DNA of 64,000 bases from Fen-1254 sp963769605 (GCA_963769605.1 CAVYML010000002.1:1-64000), one strand, 5' to 3'; shown: positions 52,535 to 63,436, numbered from the stretch's first letter. Made by a program: numbers and translations. Notes: generated from the letters alone by a model not told the origin.

Positions 52535-54238
52535 TCAATTCATTTTATACACCGCATAGGATATTCCGGGCGCATTTAAACTTACCGTCGTGCCTTTCTT
52601 GCTTATGTGGATTTCCTTGCCGGCGAGTAATTTCAGTTTTGTGTAAGGCACGCTCATTTGAAATTCTGCCGCTGCCGCTTTTTCAGACGGATTAATAATA
52701 ATAAGCAGGACATCTTTTCCGTTAGCTCTGGCATAGACAAAAGGATATGTATTTTCTTTTGCATAAAGCGGAATAAATTCAGCATAAGCGGCCAGAGCCG
52801 GTTCCGTCTGTTTCAATGATATGAGATTTTTTACGCGGTTCAACAGCGAAGCCGGGTCTTTTTGTTCAGTCTCGACGTTCGGCGCATCGCTGCTCGTATC
52901 GACCGGCAGATAGAGCTGGGAAAAATCGGCCGTGGAAAATCCCCGGTTTTTACCAGGCGTCCATTGCATAGGCGTGCGCGCTCCCGCGCGGGGCTGGTAC
53001 GCGCCTTCGATTTGAGGCATATCATAGAGCTGGCTCATGCCGATCTCGTTTCCGTAATAAAGGAATGGTACTCCCGGCATCGTCATTCCGAAAACCATGA
53101 TCAGCTCCAGATCATCGGTGCTGCGTTTCACATTCATTCGGGCGTTGTCGTGATTGCCAAGCGGCAGGATGATATATCCTTTGGATTTTGTTTCGTTGTA
53201 CTGTTCCATATATTTCGAAAGGAAGTAAGCAATATTGCCTTTTCCTTCCTTATCAAAAAAACTGTGTCCTTCGGACACCCCGTTCAAAATGCGCCAGCTT
53301 TCTTTCTGCGTAAGATCGTTGTACCCGTCGAACCAATGGAAGAAGTCGGCATGGAATGCATCGAGTGCATCCTTGGAGTACGACCATTCGGACACCATAA
53401 ATGCCTGCGGATATTTTTCTTTGACGATTCCGCGGATCTCTTTCCAAAAATCTTTCGTGCCGCCGCTTACATCGGTACCCTTTACCAAGGCGCCCGCCAT
53501 GTCGGCGCGTATGCCGTCTGCGCCCATATCCATCCAGAAGCAAAAAATCTTTTTCAATTCTTCACGCAAAGCAAGAACATCGGGATGATTGACAGGCAGA
53601 TGCCACGGCTTCGCCGGATCGGGTTTGCCGAAACCGAAATTCAGCGCCGGCTCCGACCAGAAAAAGTTAAACATGAAATTCCCGTTCCTTTGTCCATAGC
53701 CATGGATAAAACGGCCGGCCAATTCGCCCTCCTCCGTCTTCCATACATTGTCATTCCATACATACCAGTTGGAATATTTATTCGACTGTTGTTTGCATGA
53801 TTCGACGAACCACGGATTATCGATGGCTGTGTATGAAATAACGTAGTCGAAAATTACCTTAAGTCCGCGTTTGTGCGCTTCCTGAAAGAGCCGTTTTGCA
53901 TCTTCATTGGTTCCGTACCGGGGCGCTACCTTGTAATAATCCCGAATATCGTACCCCGCATCATGGAAGGGCGAATCAAAAAACGGATTAAGCCATATTG
54001 CTGTAACACCGAGACTTTTTATGTAATCCAGCTTTTGAATGATGCCGTTCAGATCGCCGATGCCGTCGCCGTTTGAATCATAATAGGTTTGAGGATAGAT
54101 CTGGTAAAAGACTGCATGATGCACCCATTCAGGAGAATCCGGAATACTGCATTTTCCGGTAATTTCCATTTGCTGTCCGTGGGTAATCGACATCCCTGCC
54201 GCTAATAATATCCCGGCCATTATTCGTCCTGCACGCAT
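52535..54238 (-). CDS. GH13 alpha-amylase-family glycosidase, copy 2
   Basis: The 567-residue paralogue of the GH13 at 34647, very similar throughout. Signal peptide (MAGILLAAGMSITHGQQ), QIYPQTYYDSNGDGIGDLNG, VTAIWLNPFF, KVIFDYVISYTA, the nucleophile in GIRADMAGALVKG, the acid/base in AFMVSEWSYSKD and the stabiliser in PLGNHDNARMNV. Note the changes ISYTA and RADMA against PGHTS and RIDMA in the other copy, which alter residues near the active site. It would cleave alpha-glucosides outside the cytoplasm. Separated from the frameshifted GH31 gene by a hairpin. Confidence 0.88.
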   Translation of the reverse strand: MRAGRIMAGILLAAGMSITHGQQMEITGKCSIPDSPEWVHHAVFYQIYPQTYYDSNGDGIGDLNGIIQKLDYIKSLGVTAIWLNPFFDSPFHDAGYDIRDYYKVAPRYGTNEDAKRLFQEAHKRGLKVIFDYVISYTAIDNPWFVESCKQQSNKYSNWYVWNDNVWKTEEGELAGRFIHGYGQRNGNFMFNFFWSEPALNFGFGKPDPAKPWHLPVNHPDVLALREELKKIFCFWMDMGADGIRADMAGALVKGTDVSGGTKDFWKEIRGIVKEKYPQAFMVSEWSYSKDALDAFHADFFHWFDGYNDLTQKESWRILNGVSEGHSFFDKEGKGNIAYFLSKYMEQYNETKSKGYIILPLGNHDNARMNVKRSTDDLELIMVFGMTMPGVPFLYYGNEIGMSQLYDMPQIEGAYQPRAGARTPMQWTPGKNRGFSTADFSQLYLPVDTSSDAPNVETEQKDPASLLNRVKNLISLKQTEPALAAYAEFIPLYAKENTYPFVYARANGKDVLLIIINPSEKAAAAEFQMSVPYTKLKLLAGKEIHISKKGTTVSLNAPGISYAVYKMN

Positions 54239-54313
54239 ATTTATTCTCCTTAAAACGTAACTGCTCAGCCTATTTTAAAACAGTTATTTTTATTCAGTTA
54301 TCAATCCCCCTTT

Positions 54314-54339
54314 ATCCCCCTTTTAAACAAAAGGGGGAT
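54314..54339. terminator. Stem-loop between GH31 and GH13
   Basis: ATCCCCCTTTT (54314-54324), loop AAAC, AAAAGGGGGAT (54329-54339): a perfect 11-bp stem. A partial further copy, ATCCCCCTTT, lies just before (54304-54313). It lies past the GH31 stop and before the GH13 start on the minus strand. No U-run follows it on that strand. Confidence 0.5.
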
Positions 54340-54440
54340 CCTCTGCGAGAGAGGAGGATTATTGAATCTTTGAATACCACGCTGTGTTATTACCTCGAAA
54401 CTATGGAATAATTTCCATTTACAACATTGCAAGCATTCCG

Positions 54441-57261
54441 TTAAAATTGAATGAGCTGCTCACTTCCTTGATAGGGAAGAGTTTTATCCGGTGTTCCGCT
54501 CGGTTCTATTCCGTTTCCGTTGTTTTTCTTTACAATGACAATTTGAAATATGCGTTCCACGGGCATGCCGGGATAAGTCCCTTGACGCTTGCCGATGGTC
54601 AACTGCCGTTTTACATCGTTCCATCTAAATGATATTGTCGAGAAAATCCCTCTTTCATAATTGTAATTGTCGTTTTCATCTTCATAGAGAGTAAAGCTCC
54701 CGTCAGCGCCGGGATAAATGCGCACTTCAATCGGGGCGGAGGGTTTCTCGGCGGCATATTGAACGAATGGTCCCATCGGTATGATAGACCCTGCTTTTAC
54801 GAGCAAAGGTATTTTATCTATAGGCGCCGCCGAGACAATGGTTTGGCCTCCTGCCAGAATCTCACCCGTCCAAAAATCGTACCATTGGTGATCTGCGGGT
54901 AAATATACTTTTCGTGTTTGCTCTTTGGTTTCGACCGTTTGTTCCTTTGCCAAAATTGACGGTGTTTTCCAATAGAGTAAAACTCTTAAAGCGCCGCTCG
55001 TCAGATTTTCTGTTTCTAAAACAAACTTATATTCTTTCCCTGCCGTCAATTCTACTGAATCGGTATACACTTCAACGCTCGTATAGACAAAAGGCAGTTC
55101 TTTGCCGTCTATGAAAATGTGCTTGGGTCCAAAGCATTTAATATGGAATTGATGTTTTCCTGTTTCCGCAGGAATAAGTTTTCCTTCCCAGCGGATAGAC
55201 AACGTGGAATCGGTAACATAATCGGGACGACCATGATCATACCAGTACACATCTATCGTGGAATCGATTTTTTCGAGCGTCAAGTTTTTATAATGGGCGT
55301 CGTTATAGTACCATGCACGCAATCCCGGTTTGCCGTCGTTTGTTCTGAAATGTTCGGCAGTGACGGGAATGCTTTGCTCGGGTGGACGGTGAAGCATAAA
55401 TTCGGTCACGGGGCAGACCATCAGCGCCGGGCCGAACATGAATTGATCATCTATGGAATATGCAGTTTTGTCATTTTCAAAATCCATCGGCAAACCGCGC
55501 ATAATGCTGTATCCGTCCTCCGTTACCTGATGTGCCAGCGAATAAATATAGGGGATCAGACGGTACCGGAGATTATCAAATTTCACGAGAACAGGTGTGA
55601 AATCTCCGAATTCCCAGATCTCGCGCGGAGTTTCCGATCCGTGCGACCTGAAGATCGGACAGAATGAGCCGAATTGAAACATTCGCGTATATAACTCCTG
55701 ATAGGCAGGGTCTTTGCCTCCGTGAGAGAAGACGCCTCCGTAACTTCCCAGGACAAATGCGCCGATATCGAATGTCCAGTACCGGAATGCCGGCCATACT
55801 GTGGTTCAATCCGGCAGGTATCTGATTTTTATAAATGCTCCAGTTCGCGCCGATATCGCCCGACCACGTCGTTGCCGCAGCCCGCTGCTGACCTGCAAAA
55901 GTGGATCGCGTAAGTATATACACGCGCTTCTGATCTGTTGCTTTGCGCAGGTTCTTATAGACTGCATCCATGATGAGAAGGGAGTAGGGGTTGAGATATC
56001 TGGCAAAGGAACCGAGATAATTGTTATCCATTCGTTTCAGTTCATATTCCGTCGATTCTTTGGAACTGGCATTAATAAGATCCGGTTCCGTTGAATCGAA
56101 CCACCATGCATCGATACCCTTGGAAAACAATCCTTTGTCCATATACTTCCAGTAAAGATCGTTAGCGGCAGGATTGTATGCATCGTAATATTTAAAACCT
56201 GCCCAGCCGACCGGCTTATAGAGAAAACCTTTTTGCTGCATCTCTTTGTAAACCTGAGTATTCGGGCCCAATCCGGGCCAGACTGATATCATGATGTGGA
56301 AATTTTTCTCATGAAGACGATCTATCATTTCTTTAGGATTTGGATACAGCTTTTCATCGAAAAACAATTGACTCCAGTTTTCCGATCCCTTCCAGTAGTC
56401 CCAATCCTGAACGATATTATCGATAGGAATTTGACGTTTGCGATACTCATTCGCAACACCGAGCAACTCATCCCGGCTTGCATAATGCTCTTTGCTCTGC
56501 CAGTATCCATACGCCCATCTGCCGTACATAGGCGCCTGGCCGGTAAGATTTCTATAGCCGGCAATGACGCTGTCCATTGTGTTTCCGTAGATAAAGTAAT
56601 AGTCTATGCAATTCGCAACGTCCGACCAGAGTGAAGTTTCATTTTTGTTGTCGATGAAAATGGTCTTTGAATAATTATCCCACAAGATTCCGTAGTTCAT
56701 CGTAGAAACAAGAAAGGGAGTCACGGCATCGGTGTTGGCCTGTACGAGTTTAACAGTGTGTCCGCGATAATTCATATAACCGTATTGATGCTGGCCGAGT
56801 CCGTAAATTCCCTCGTCAGGCGTTAATTCAAACCCTTGTTTGATGCTGTACGCTTTTTCGTTTTTTATATCGGCCGGACTTATGACTGCTTTTGCGTGTT
56901 CTTTGAGGATTGTTTTTTTATCGATGTTCAAGAATTCGACAATGCCGTCGGCCTTTGAAATTTTAAGCTGCAATTTATCCGATTTCAGTAGAACAGCCGT
57001 GTCATTTTCTTCCAGATGAAGATTTATGTTCGGCAGCTCTTTTTGAATCACCACCAGACTTGTCGAATCCGGCAATGCTTCCGGCAGCCATTTAAGGATG
57101 CGAACAGTATGATCTGAATAAAACTGAACACTCATACGATAAGCGGCAGTCTCGATCTGAACGCCGTTTTGAATATGTCGTACAGCCTCGTTGCATAACG
57201 ATACCTGACAGCAGTTTGCAAGAAGTGCCGCACAGAAAAAACGAAATATATTATTTTTCAT
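54441..57261 (-). pseudogene. GH31 glycosidase with PA14-like domain, one frameshift
   Basis: The intended protein has about 939 residues. Signal peptide (NIFRFFCAALLANCCQVSLC). GH31 barrel: MYGRWAYGYWQSKEHYASRD, NIVQDWDYWKGSENWSQLFF, the nucleophile in AWWFDSTEPDLIN (about 383) and the acid/base in TWSGDIGANWSIYK (about 457). The frame then breaks at 55782-55783, where GGCATTCCGGTACTGGAC carries one extra base (CCGTACTGG would read PYW). The rest continues in the next frame (YTRMFQFGSFCPIFRSHGSE) with a PA14-like insertion (about 630-730) and the DENDNYNYERG end. Third alpha-xylosidase-type enzyme of the locus and downstream of the symporter gene. Confidence 0.85.
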
Positions 57262-57299
57262 TGCTTGCTTTCATGTTGTATGGATTACGCTATCGACCG

Positions 57300-57330
57300 C
57301 CTCAGCGAAACATTCAATGTTTCGCTGAGG
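57300..57330. terminator. Strong stem-loop after the symporter gene
   Basis: CCTCAGCGAAACAT (57300-57313) and ATGTTTCGCTGAGG (57317-57330) form a perfect 14-bp stem with a 3-base loop. It starts 16 bp past the symporter stop on the minus strand. Lacks a U-run, so it may attenuate rather than end transcription into the GH31 gene. Confidence 0.6.
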
Positions 57331-57346
57331 TCAAACTTCATTCCTT

Positions 57347-58972
57347 CTAACCTGCAATGCCGAACGGCGAGAAGTACAGGAACACGCACACAATAATGAC
57401 GACAACGATTGACGAAAGAATGACATCTGTTATGTTCCAGCTTGCGCGGGAGGTTGCTTTGTCTTCTGCGACTGTTGTTGCATACGTCAAGCCATTCAGT
57501 TGTACATCGGATGGTTTTTCCGACGAGAGGCTGACGACGATCAGCAGGGCGACGGAAAAAACAAAAAGGAAAATGCAAAAGTAGAGAAAATTAACTGTCG
57601 CGAAAGTATACAATATCCCGCTAAGATGGTTTTTGGTCAATTCAAGAACGATACGAAGAACCCCAAAAAAGAATCCGACGACCATCGTGGTTATAGCTCC
57701 CTTGCCGTTGATACGTTTTGAAAAAACACCCAGAAGAAAAACAGCGGCAATCGGCGGGGCAAGATAGGATTGAACGCTCTGCAGGTATTGATAGAGAGTA
57801 TCGGAGATTCCCCGCATAACCGGTATCCATGCCATACCGAGAATAACGACAACTGCAGTCGTAATACGGCCTATTTTCACTAATTCCTTGTCGGTGGTTT
57901 GCGGTTTGAATTTTCGATAGATATCCAGTGTAAACAGCGTGGAGCAAGCATTGTAGACTGCGGCAAGGGAACTCATGAGCGCTGCGAGAATTCCGCCGGC
58001 CAGAAGACCGCGTATTCCTACCGGCAAAAGAGTTTTGACCAGCGTGGGGAATGCCTGATCGGCATTAGCGAGCTGAATTTTTCCGGTACTTGCCAGAGCA
58101 TACGCCATAAGTCCGGGGATTAAGAAAATAAAGAATGGAAGGAGTTTCAAGTATGCGGCAAAGATCGTTCCTCTTCGTGCCTGCTGTTCGTTGCGGCCAG
58201 CCAGGCAGCGCTGCACGATGTGCTGATCCGTACACCAGTACCAGATACCGACAATCGGAGACGCGAGGAGAATTCCTATCCATGGAAAATTCGGATCCGA
58301 GAGCGGGAGAAACATGTTCAGGTGATCCTTGGTGACCGCACCCATAAGATTATTCCATCCTCCGATTTGTATGAGGCCTGAAATCGTAAGAACGATCGAA
58401 CCGCCGAGAAGGACGATTGCTTGAAGCGCCTCCGTATACATAACGGCATGAAGTCCGCCGAAAATTGTGTAGAGTCCCGTTATGACGATAAGGACAATCG
58501 CTCCGGTCCAGAAATCCACTCCTAAAAACGAGTTAAACACAACAGCGCCGGCGTATATTGTAACGGAGACTTTTGCAATCACATAACTCAGTAATTGCAC
58601 GATGGAAAGCAGCCACCGGGTCTTGCTGTTGTACCGGCGTTCCAAAAATTCCGGCATCGTAAATACTTTGCTCCGCATATAGAACGGGACGAACACCCAT
58701 CCCAGCATCAAGACGATCCATGAATGGAGTTCATAGTGTCCCATCGCCAGGCCGGACTTTGCTCCGGTCCCGGCTAATCCGACAATATGTTCCGAACCGA
58801 CATTGGATGCAAGAATGGAAGCTCCGATGACAAACCAGCCCAGGTTTCTGTTCGCGAGAAAATAATCGGTCGGAGAATCTTTTTTTCTTCTGATCGACCA
58901 TACGGAAATGCCGCCAATAAGCAGAAAATAAATGCCGACAACAGCCCAATCGATAACACCAAGAAAATTCAT
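57347..58972 (-). CDS. Sodium:sugar symporter, SSS/SGLT family (probable xylose uptake)
   Basis: The 541-residue inner-membrane protein has about 14 hydrophobic helices. SSS/SGLT hallmarks: DYFLANRNLGWFVIGASILA, ASNVGSEHIVGLAGTGAKSG, IFGGLHAVMYTEALQA, GIWYWCTDQHIVQRCLAGRN (sugar-site region) and LMSSLAAVYNACSTLFT (sodium-site serines). It sits just after xylA on the same strand (84 bp), so xylose is the likely cargo. It would import monosaccharides released by the exported hydrolases, in place of a SusC/D system, which is not seen here. Confidence 0.9.
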   Translation of the reverse strand: MNFLGVIDWAVVGIYFLLIGGISVWSIRRKKDSPTDYFLANRNLGWFVIGASILASNVGSEHIVGLAGTGAKSGLAMGHYELHSWIVLMLGWVFVPFYMRSKVFTMPEFLERRYNSKTRWLLSIVQLLSYVIAKVSVTIYAGAVVFNSFLGVDFWTGAIVLIVITGLYTIFGGLHAVMYTEALQAIVLLGGSIVLTISGLIQIGGWNNLMGAVTKDHLNMFLPLSDPNFPWIGILLASPIVGIWYWCTDQHIVQRCLAGRNEQQARRGTIFAAYLKLLPFFIFLIPGLMAYALASTGKIQLANADQAFPTLVKTLLPVGIRGLLAGGILAALMSSLAAVYNACSTLFTLDIYRKFKPQTTDKELVKIGRITTAVVVILGMAWIPVMRGISDTLYQYLQSVQSYLAPPIAAVFLLGVFSKRINGKGAITTMVVGFFFGVLRIVLELTKNHLSGILYTFATVNFLYFCIFLFVFSVALLIVVSLSSEKPSDVQLNGLTYATTVAEDKATSRASWNITDVILSSIVVVIIVCVFLYFSPFGIAG

Positions 58973-59056
58973 ACGACGCCCTTTCTCAATAAGTGTTTTA
59001 AAGAATGATTCAAATGATTATATTTATTTATATTATTTTGACAGCTCTTTCAGTTC

Positions 59057-60391
59057 TTAAATATAGTCGTTGATGAATGTTTCAAACAATTCCTGTTTTC
59101 CGCTGATCTGTTTTGGTCCGCCGTTTTCTATTGCAATTGCACGCAGGTCTTCCAGAGTCAATTTTCCACGCTCGAATGCCGCGCCGTTGCCGCTGTCAAA
59201 TGAAGCATACCTTTGTGCGCGGAGTTTTGCATAAGGGGATTTTTCGCGGATCGTGTCGGCGATGAGAAGCGCTCTTGCTATCGTATCCATTCCGGCGATA
59301 TGAGCGATGAAAAGATCTTCAGGATCGGTCGAGTTCCGGCGAAGTTTTGCATCGAAATTGATTCCCCCTGAAGTTAATCCACCTGCTTGCAGGAATACAA
59401 GCATCGCCTGTGCAAGTTCAAAGAGATCCATCGGAAATTGATCCGTGTCCCAGCCATTTTGACTATCCCCCCTGTTTGCATCGATGCTCCCGAGGAATCC
59501 GCTGTCAGCGGCTGCCTGGAGCTCATGCTGGAAAGTATGATTTGCCAGCGTGGCATGATTGACTTCAATATTCAATTTAAAATCATCCTGCAAATTAAAC
59601 TCGCGCAGGAATCCGATAACCGTTGCAGCATCGAAATCATATTGGTGCTTCATCGGTTCCATCGGTTTTGGTTCAATGAGAAAGGTTCCTTCAAAGCCCT
59701 GTCCCCGCGCGTAATCCCGCGCAAGTGTGAGGAGCAGCGCCATGTGTTCCCGCTCGCGCTTCATATTTGTGTTTAGAAGAGTCATATACCCTTCACGCCC
59801 TCCCCAAAAGACATAGTTCGAACCGCCGAGAGAGATCGTGGCATCTAAAGCACTTTTTAATTGTGCTGCCGCATGGGCAACGACCGCAAAATCCGGATTT
59901 GTTCCGGATCCGTTCATATAGCGCGGGTGAGAAAAAAGATTTGCCGTACCCCAAAGAAGTTTTACACCCGATGCATTTTGCTTCTCTTTTGCATAATCAA
60001 CCATTGCAGACAGGCGTTTTTCAGATTCCGGAATGGTTGATCCTTCGGCGACCAAATCGAAATCGTGAAAGCAATAGAATGGAGCGCCGAGCTTTGTTAT
60101 AAATTCGAATGCAGCATCCATTTTTGCTTTTCCGCTGCGGAGAGGGTCCGAGGGATCATCCCACGGAAAATTTCTCGTGCCGCCTCCGAACGGATCATTG
60201 CCGGTTCCGCAGAATGAGTGCCAATAGGCAACCGCAAAGCGGAGATGATCTTTCAATGTTTTACCCGCCACGACATTGGTCTCATTATAATACTTGAAGG
60301 CCAGGGGATTTTTTGAACCGGGCCCTTCATAGGAAATTTTTCCGATCTGTGGAAAATATTCTTTATCGCCGAGTGTTACGGTTGTGCTCAT
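59057..60391 (-). CDS. xylA: Xylose isomerase
   Basis: The 444-residue cytoplasmic enzyme converts D-xylose to D-xylulose. Family motifs: FWHSF-like ([11 protein letters not shown]), FYCFHDFDL (catalytic His near 103), [34 protein letters not shown] (metal-binding Glu, about 232-248), [19 protein letters not shown] ([11 protein letters not shown]) and [16 protein letters not shown]. Length is typical of class II enzymes. It starts 4 bp after xylB, so the two are one transcript. Confidence 0.97.
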   Translation of the reverse strand: MSTTVTLGDKEYFPQIGKISYEGPGSKNPLAFKYYNETNVVAGKTLKDHLRFAVAYWHSFCGTGNDPFGGGTRNFPWDDPSDPLRSGKAKMDAAFEFITKLGAPFYCFHDFDLVAEGSTIPESEKRLSAMVDYAKEKQNASGVKLLWGTANLFSHPRYMNGSGTNPDFAVVAHAAAQLKSALDATISLGGSNYVFWGGREGYMTLLNTNMKREREHMALLLTLARDYARGQGFEGTFLIEPKPMEPMKHQYDFDAATVIGFLREFNLQDDFKLNIEVNHATLANHTFQHELQAAADSGFLGSIDANRGDSQNGWDTDQFPMDLFELAQAMLVFLQAGGLTSGGINFDAKLRRNSTDPEDLFIAHIAGMDTIARALLIADTIREKSPYAKLRAQRYASFDSGNGAAFERGKLTLEDLRAIAIENGGPKQISGKQELFETFINDYI

Positions 60392-60395
60392 AATT

Positions 60396-61892
60396 TTATC
60401 CTTTAAATTGAAGAATTTGATTCAACGCAGAAGACCATTTTTGATACAATTCTTTATATTCAGCCGAACGGGAAGCATGAGGTTCGATCGTGCGAAGACG
60501 TTCGAGGCCGTTGAAGGCTTCCTGCCGGGATGTGAAATATTTCACACCGAGAGCGGCACCGCGTGCAGCGCCTTGCGCACCGTCTGTGCTGTACAATTCA
60601 ATGTTGACACCGGCAGTCTCTGCCAATGTCTCGGTAAATATCGGGCTGAGAAATAAATTGGCAAGACCGGCGCGAATGACTGCCGGTTTTATATCTATCT
60701 CATGCATAATGTCAATGCCATATTTGAATGCATGAGCTATTCCTTCATGCACGGCGCGGACAAGTTGCGCTTGTGAATGTATATTGAATTGCAAATGAAG
60801 AATTTGAGCGCCGATATCCCGATTCTCCAGCATACGTTCTGCACCGTTGCCGAACGGCAGAACGACGGCTCCATCCGATCCGACCGCAGCGGTTGCCGCG
60901 AGTTCATTCAATCGAGCATAGTCTATCGATTGTTGACCCGTTATGCGGCGGATCCAGCTGTTGGCGATTCCTGTTCCATTGATGCAAAGCAAAACTCCGA
61001 TGCGATTCGACGCAGCAGTGTGATTTACATGAGCAAAAGAATTCACGCGTGAGGCGTGATCATACTTGAGCGTATCGCTTACGCCGTAGACGACGCCGGA
61101 GGTTCCAGCCGTTGCTGCAATTTCACCCGGTTCCATGACGTTCAACGAAAGCGCATTATTGGGCTGATCCCCCGCCCGGTAAGTAATAGGAATACCTGCC
61201 GGCAAACCAAGTTCTTGAGATGCTGTTCGTTCGAGACGGCCTTGTTCTCCGAAGGTCGGCGTCAGCGGAGGTATGAGATCGGCATTGATGCCGTACTCTT
61301 GAAGCAAAAAAGAAGCTATAGAATTGGAACTGAAATCCCACAGGATTCCTTCAGAAAGACCGGAAAGAGTTGTAGTTGCTTCGCCGGTTAGGCGCATGGC
61401 AATATAATCTCCGGGCAGTAAAAACGCATCTATTTTTTCATATACCTCAGGTTCATTTTCTTTTACCCAGCGCAGTTTCGATGCGGTAAAATTTCCGGGT
61501 GAATTTAAAAGCGAACGGAGACATTGGTCGGCGCCGATATCGGAAAAAGCCTTTCGGCCGATTTCTACGGCTCTGCTGTCGCACCATATAATAGAGGGGC
61601 GGAGGAGTTGTTTATTTTTATCGATAATGACGAGCCCGTGCATTTGGTACGAAATGCCGATAGCGATAATGCTGTCTTTTTTAATGCTCGAAACTGCAAG
61701 AACTTCCGATGTAGCGATTTGAAGATTTTTCCACCACATGTTCGGATCTTGCTCGGCCCAACCGGCGCGAAGGGCGGTGATGGGCATTTCATTCCGGGGA
61801 GAGAAAGCATCGGCTGCAACTTTTCCTGTTTCTAAATTGAGCAGAGATGCTTTAATCGATGAACTGCCGATATCGTAACCGAGTGTATACAT
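60396..61892 (-). CDS. xylB: Xylulokinase (FGGY family)
   Basis: The 498-residue cytoplasmic kinase phosphorylates D-xylulose to xylulose-5-phosphate for the pentose phosphate pathway. N-terminal ATPase motif [70 protein letters not shown] region with the catalytic Asp, and FGGY-type [20 protein letters not shown]. The C-terminal domain ([33 protein letters not shown]) is complete. First gene of the xylB-xylA-symporter run. A palindrome lies 62 bp upstream. Confidence 0.95.
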   Translation of the reverse strand: MYTLGYDIGSSSIKASLLNLETGKVAADAFSPRNEMPITALRAGWAEQDPNMWWKNLQIATSEVLAVSSIKKDSIIAIGISYQMHGLVIIDKNKQLLRPSIIWCDSRAVEIGRKAFSDIGADQCLRSLLNSPGNFTASKLRWVKENEPEVYEKIDAFLLPGDYIAMRLTGEATTTLSGLSEGILWDFSSNSIASFLLQEYGINADLIPPLTPTFGEQGRLERTASQELGLPAGIPITYRAGDQPNNALSLNVMEPGEIAATAGTSGVVYGVSDTLKYDHASRVNSFAHVNHTAASNRIGVLLCINGTGIANSWIRRITGQQSIDYARLNELAATAAVGSDGAVVLPFGNGAERMLENRDIGAQILHLQFNIHSQAQLVRAVHEGIAHAFKYGIDIMHEIDIKPAVIRAGLANLFLSPIFTETLAETAGVNIELYSTDGAQGAARGAALGVKYFTSRQEAFNGLERLRTIEPHASRSAEYKELYQKWSSALNQILQFKG

Positions 61893-61954
61893 AGCGTTCC
61901 AGAATTTAATGTTTCCGTAATAGTTTCTTTAATGCCATTTCAATGTCTTATTTA

Positions 61955-61970
61955 TATTCTTGAAAGAATA
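61955..61970. promoter_or_regulatory. 16-bp palindrome upstream of xylB
   Basis: TATTCTT (61955-61961), GA, AAGAATA (61964-61970): perfect symmetry, between the lacI-type gene and xylB, 62 bp before the xylB ATG. A candidate operator or promoter element controlling the xylose run. Confidence 0.45.
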
Positions 61971-62010
61971 AGTCGCATCCTTCCATATTCTCCGTCACAT
62001 CATGTTCAAT

Positions 62011-63087
62011 CTAATTCATTGCCTGAAGTTTTTCATGGAGCTTGTCGGCATGGATGGGCTGCAAGGCTTTCGTAGATTGTCGTATGACTAACTCCGTATC
62101 TAAAACAATTTTTTCTATCGGCAATGGTGCGGAGGATTCAATATTATTAATGAGAATTTCCGTCGCTTTTTTCCCCAATTCAAACATAGGAGCGCGGGCG
62201 GTCGTTAATTGTACGGGAACGTGTCTTGAAAACGGAATATCGTCATTACCGACAACGGATATCTGCCCGGGTACCTGAATATTCATTTCACTTAAAGCCG
62301 CCATAACACCGAGAGCTACAAGATCGTTGTAGCAAACAATCGCGGTCGGATAATCAAGAAGACTTCTGTTATGAAAATATTCAAGACATTTTTTATAACC
62401 GTCGTCAAGATGGGCGCCGGTCGGAATAATCATATCGCTGTTAAATGCAAAGTGACTTTCACTGTACGCCCGGCGGAAGCCGTCAATCCTCTCATAGGTA
62501 TGAGAAGCGTGTTTTGGTCCGGCAAAATGCACGATTTTTGAATGACCGTTGTCCATCAAATATTGCATTACTTCTCTGATTGCTTTAATGTTGTCGATGC
62601 TGACAACATTGGCCTGGATTCCGTTCACATTTTCTAAGAGCACAAAAGGGAAATTGATCATCCTTAACCGAAAGAGGTGTTCGATCTCGCTTGTTCCTTC
62701 CAGAACCGGCGCAATGATGGCTCCTTTAATATCTTTGCCGGAGAAACTCTGTATGATCTTTTCTTCGGATTCATGATTGCCCTCTGAACTTGCAATACTG
62801 ACTAAATAGCCTTTACTTCTGGCGTATTCCATAACACCCAAAGCAATCGCCGTATAAAATGGATTGTCCAACTCGCGGATGAGTAAACCGATACTGTCGA
62901 AAGAGGATTCTGCGGCTTTTAAATTTCGCGCACTTCCATGAGGGCGATAATTCAATTCTTTTATTGCATCCAGAACAGCTTTTCTTGTCTCCGGCTTGAC
63001 GGTTTTTTTATTATTGAGTACGGCTGAAACCGTTCCGATTGAAACGCGGGCGTGCCCTGCAACATCACCAATTGTTACTTTTTGCAA
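62011..63087 (-). CDS. LacI-family transcriptional regulator
   Basis: The 358-residue regulator has an N-terminal LacI helix-turn-helix (about 2-50: VTIGDVAGHARVSIGTVSAV, LNNKKTVKPETR, LNYRPHGSAR with the hinge). A periplasmic-binding-protein-like effector domain follows (IGLLIRELDNPFYTAIALG, VSIDNIKAIREVMQYLMDNG, YNDLVALGVMAALSEM, SVVGNDDIPFSRHV). It is placed directly upstream of xylB in the same orientation and most likely represses the xylose/glycan genes until a sugar binds. It is preceded by its own AT-rich leader with palindromes. Confidence 0.92.
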   Translation of the reverse strand: MQKVTIGDVAGHARVSIGTVSAVLNNKKTVKPETRKAVLDAIKELNYRPHGSARNLKAAESSFDSIGLLIRELDNPFYTAIALGVMEYARSKGYLVSIASSEGNHESEEKIIQSFSGKDIKGAIIAPVLEGTSEIEHLFRLRMINFPFVLLENVNGIQANVVSIDNIKAIREVMQYLMDNGHSKIVHFAGPKHASHTYERIDGFRRAYSESHFAFNSDMIIPTGAHLDDGYKKCLEYFHNRSLLDYPTAIVCYNDLVALGVMAALSEMNIQVPGQISVVGNDDIPFSRHVPVQLTTARAPMFELGKKATEILINNIESSAPLPIEKIVLDTELVIRQSTKALQPIHADKLHEKLQAMN

Positions 63088-63115
63088 TATTGTTCCTTAT
63101 TTATGATTTGAGGCT

Positions 63116-63133
63116 TTTAAGTTAAAACTTAAA
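63116..63133. promoter_or_regulatory. Palindrome upstream of the LacI-type gene
   Basis: TTTAAGTT (63116-63123), AA, AACTTAAA (63126-63133), perfectly symmetric, 28 bp before the regulator's ATG. A second, shorter pair (ATTGAA/TTCAAT, 63154-63169) lies further upstream. Candidate autoregulatory sites. Confidence 0.4.
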
Positions 63134-63337
63134 TTTTTATAAAAATCATACTGATTGAAACAATTCAATTCATTTTCAATTTTTTCAATTTAGCCCAAAA
63201 TAGGATAGAAGTCAAGAAATAATCATAAGACTTTGGAAACGAATTTAAAAGCATTGTTGAGGCAGTGCGATAATAGAATTTTTGATTCGAAGAGAAGACG
63301 CCTCAAGATACTCAAAATACAAGCGTGTGATAATAAA

Positions 63338-63371
63338 GCCGAGGAATTCAGATAACACCGAATTCCTCGGC
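63338..63371 (-). terminator. Probable rho-independent terminator after GH2 gene
   Basis: GCCGAGGAATTC (63338-63349) and GAATTCCTCGGC (63360-63371) form a perfect 12-bp stem. On the minus strand it is followed by TTTATTATC. It lies 65 bp past the GH2 stop and separates that gene from the regulator gene. Confidence 0.8.
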
Positions 63372-63436
63372 TGCTGCCGTTCTTGCAACTTCAGCCGGCC
63401 GGTCTCTATCGATATAATTGCATCCCGCAGATATTT

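Noticed and set aside
52862..53800. Long + strand open frame of 312 codons
   Set aside because: Antisense shadow of the second GH13 gene, whose motifs are unmistakable on the other strand.
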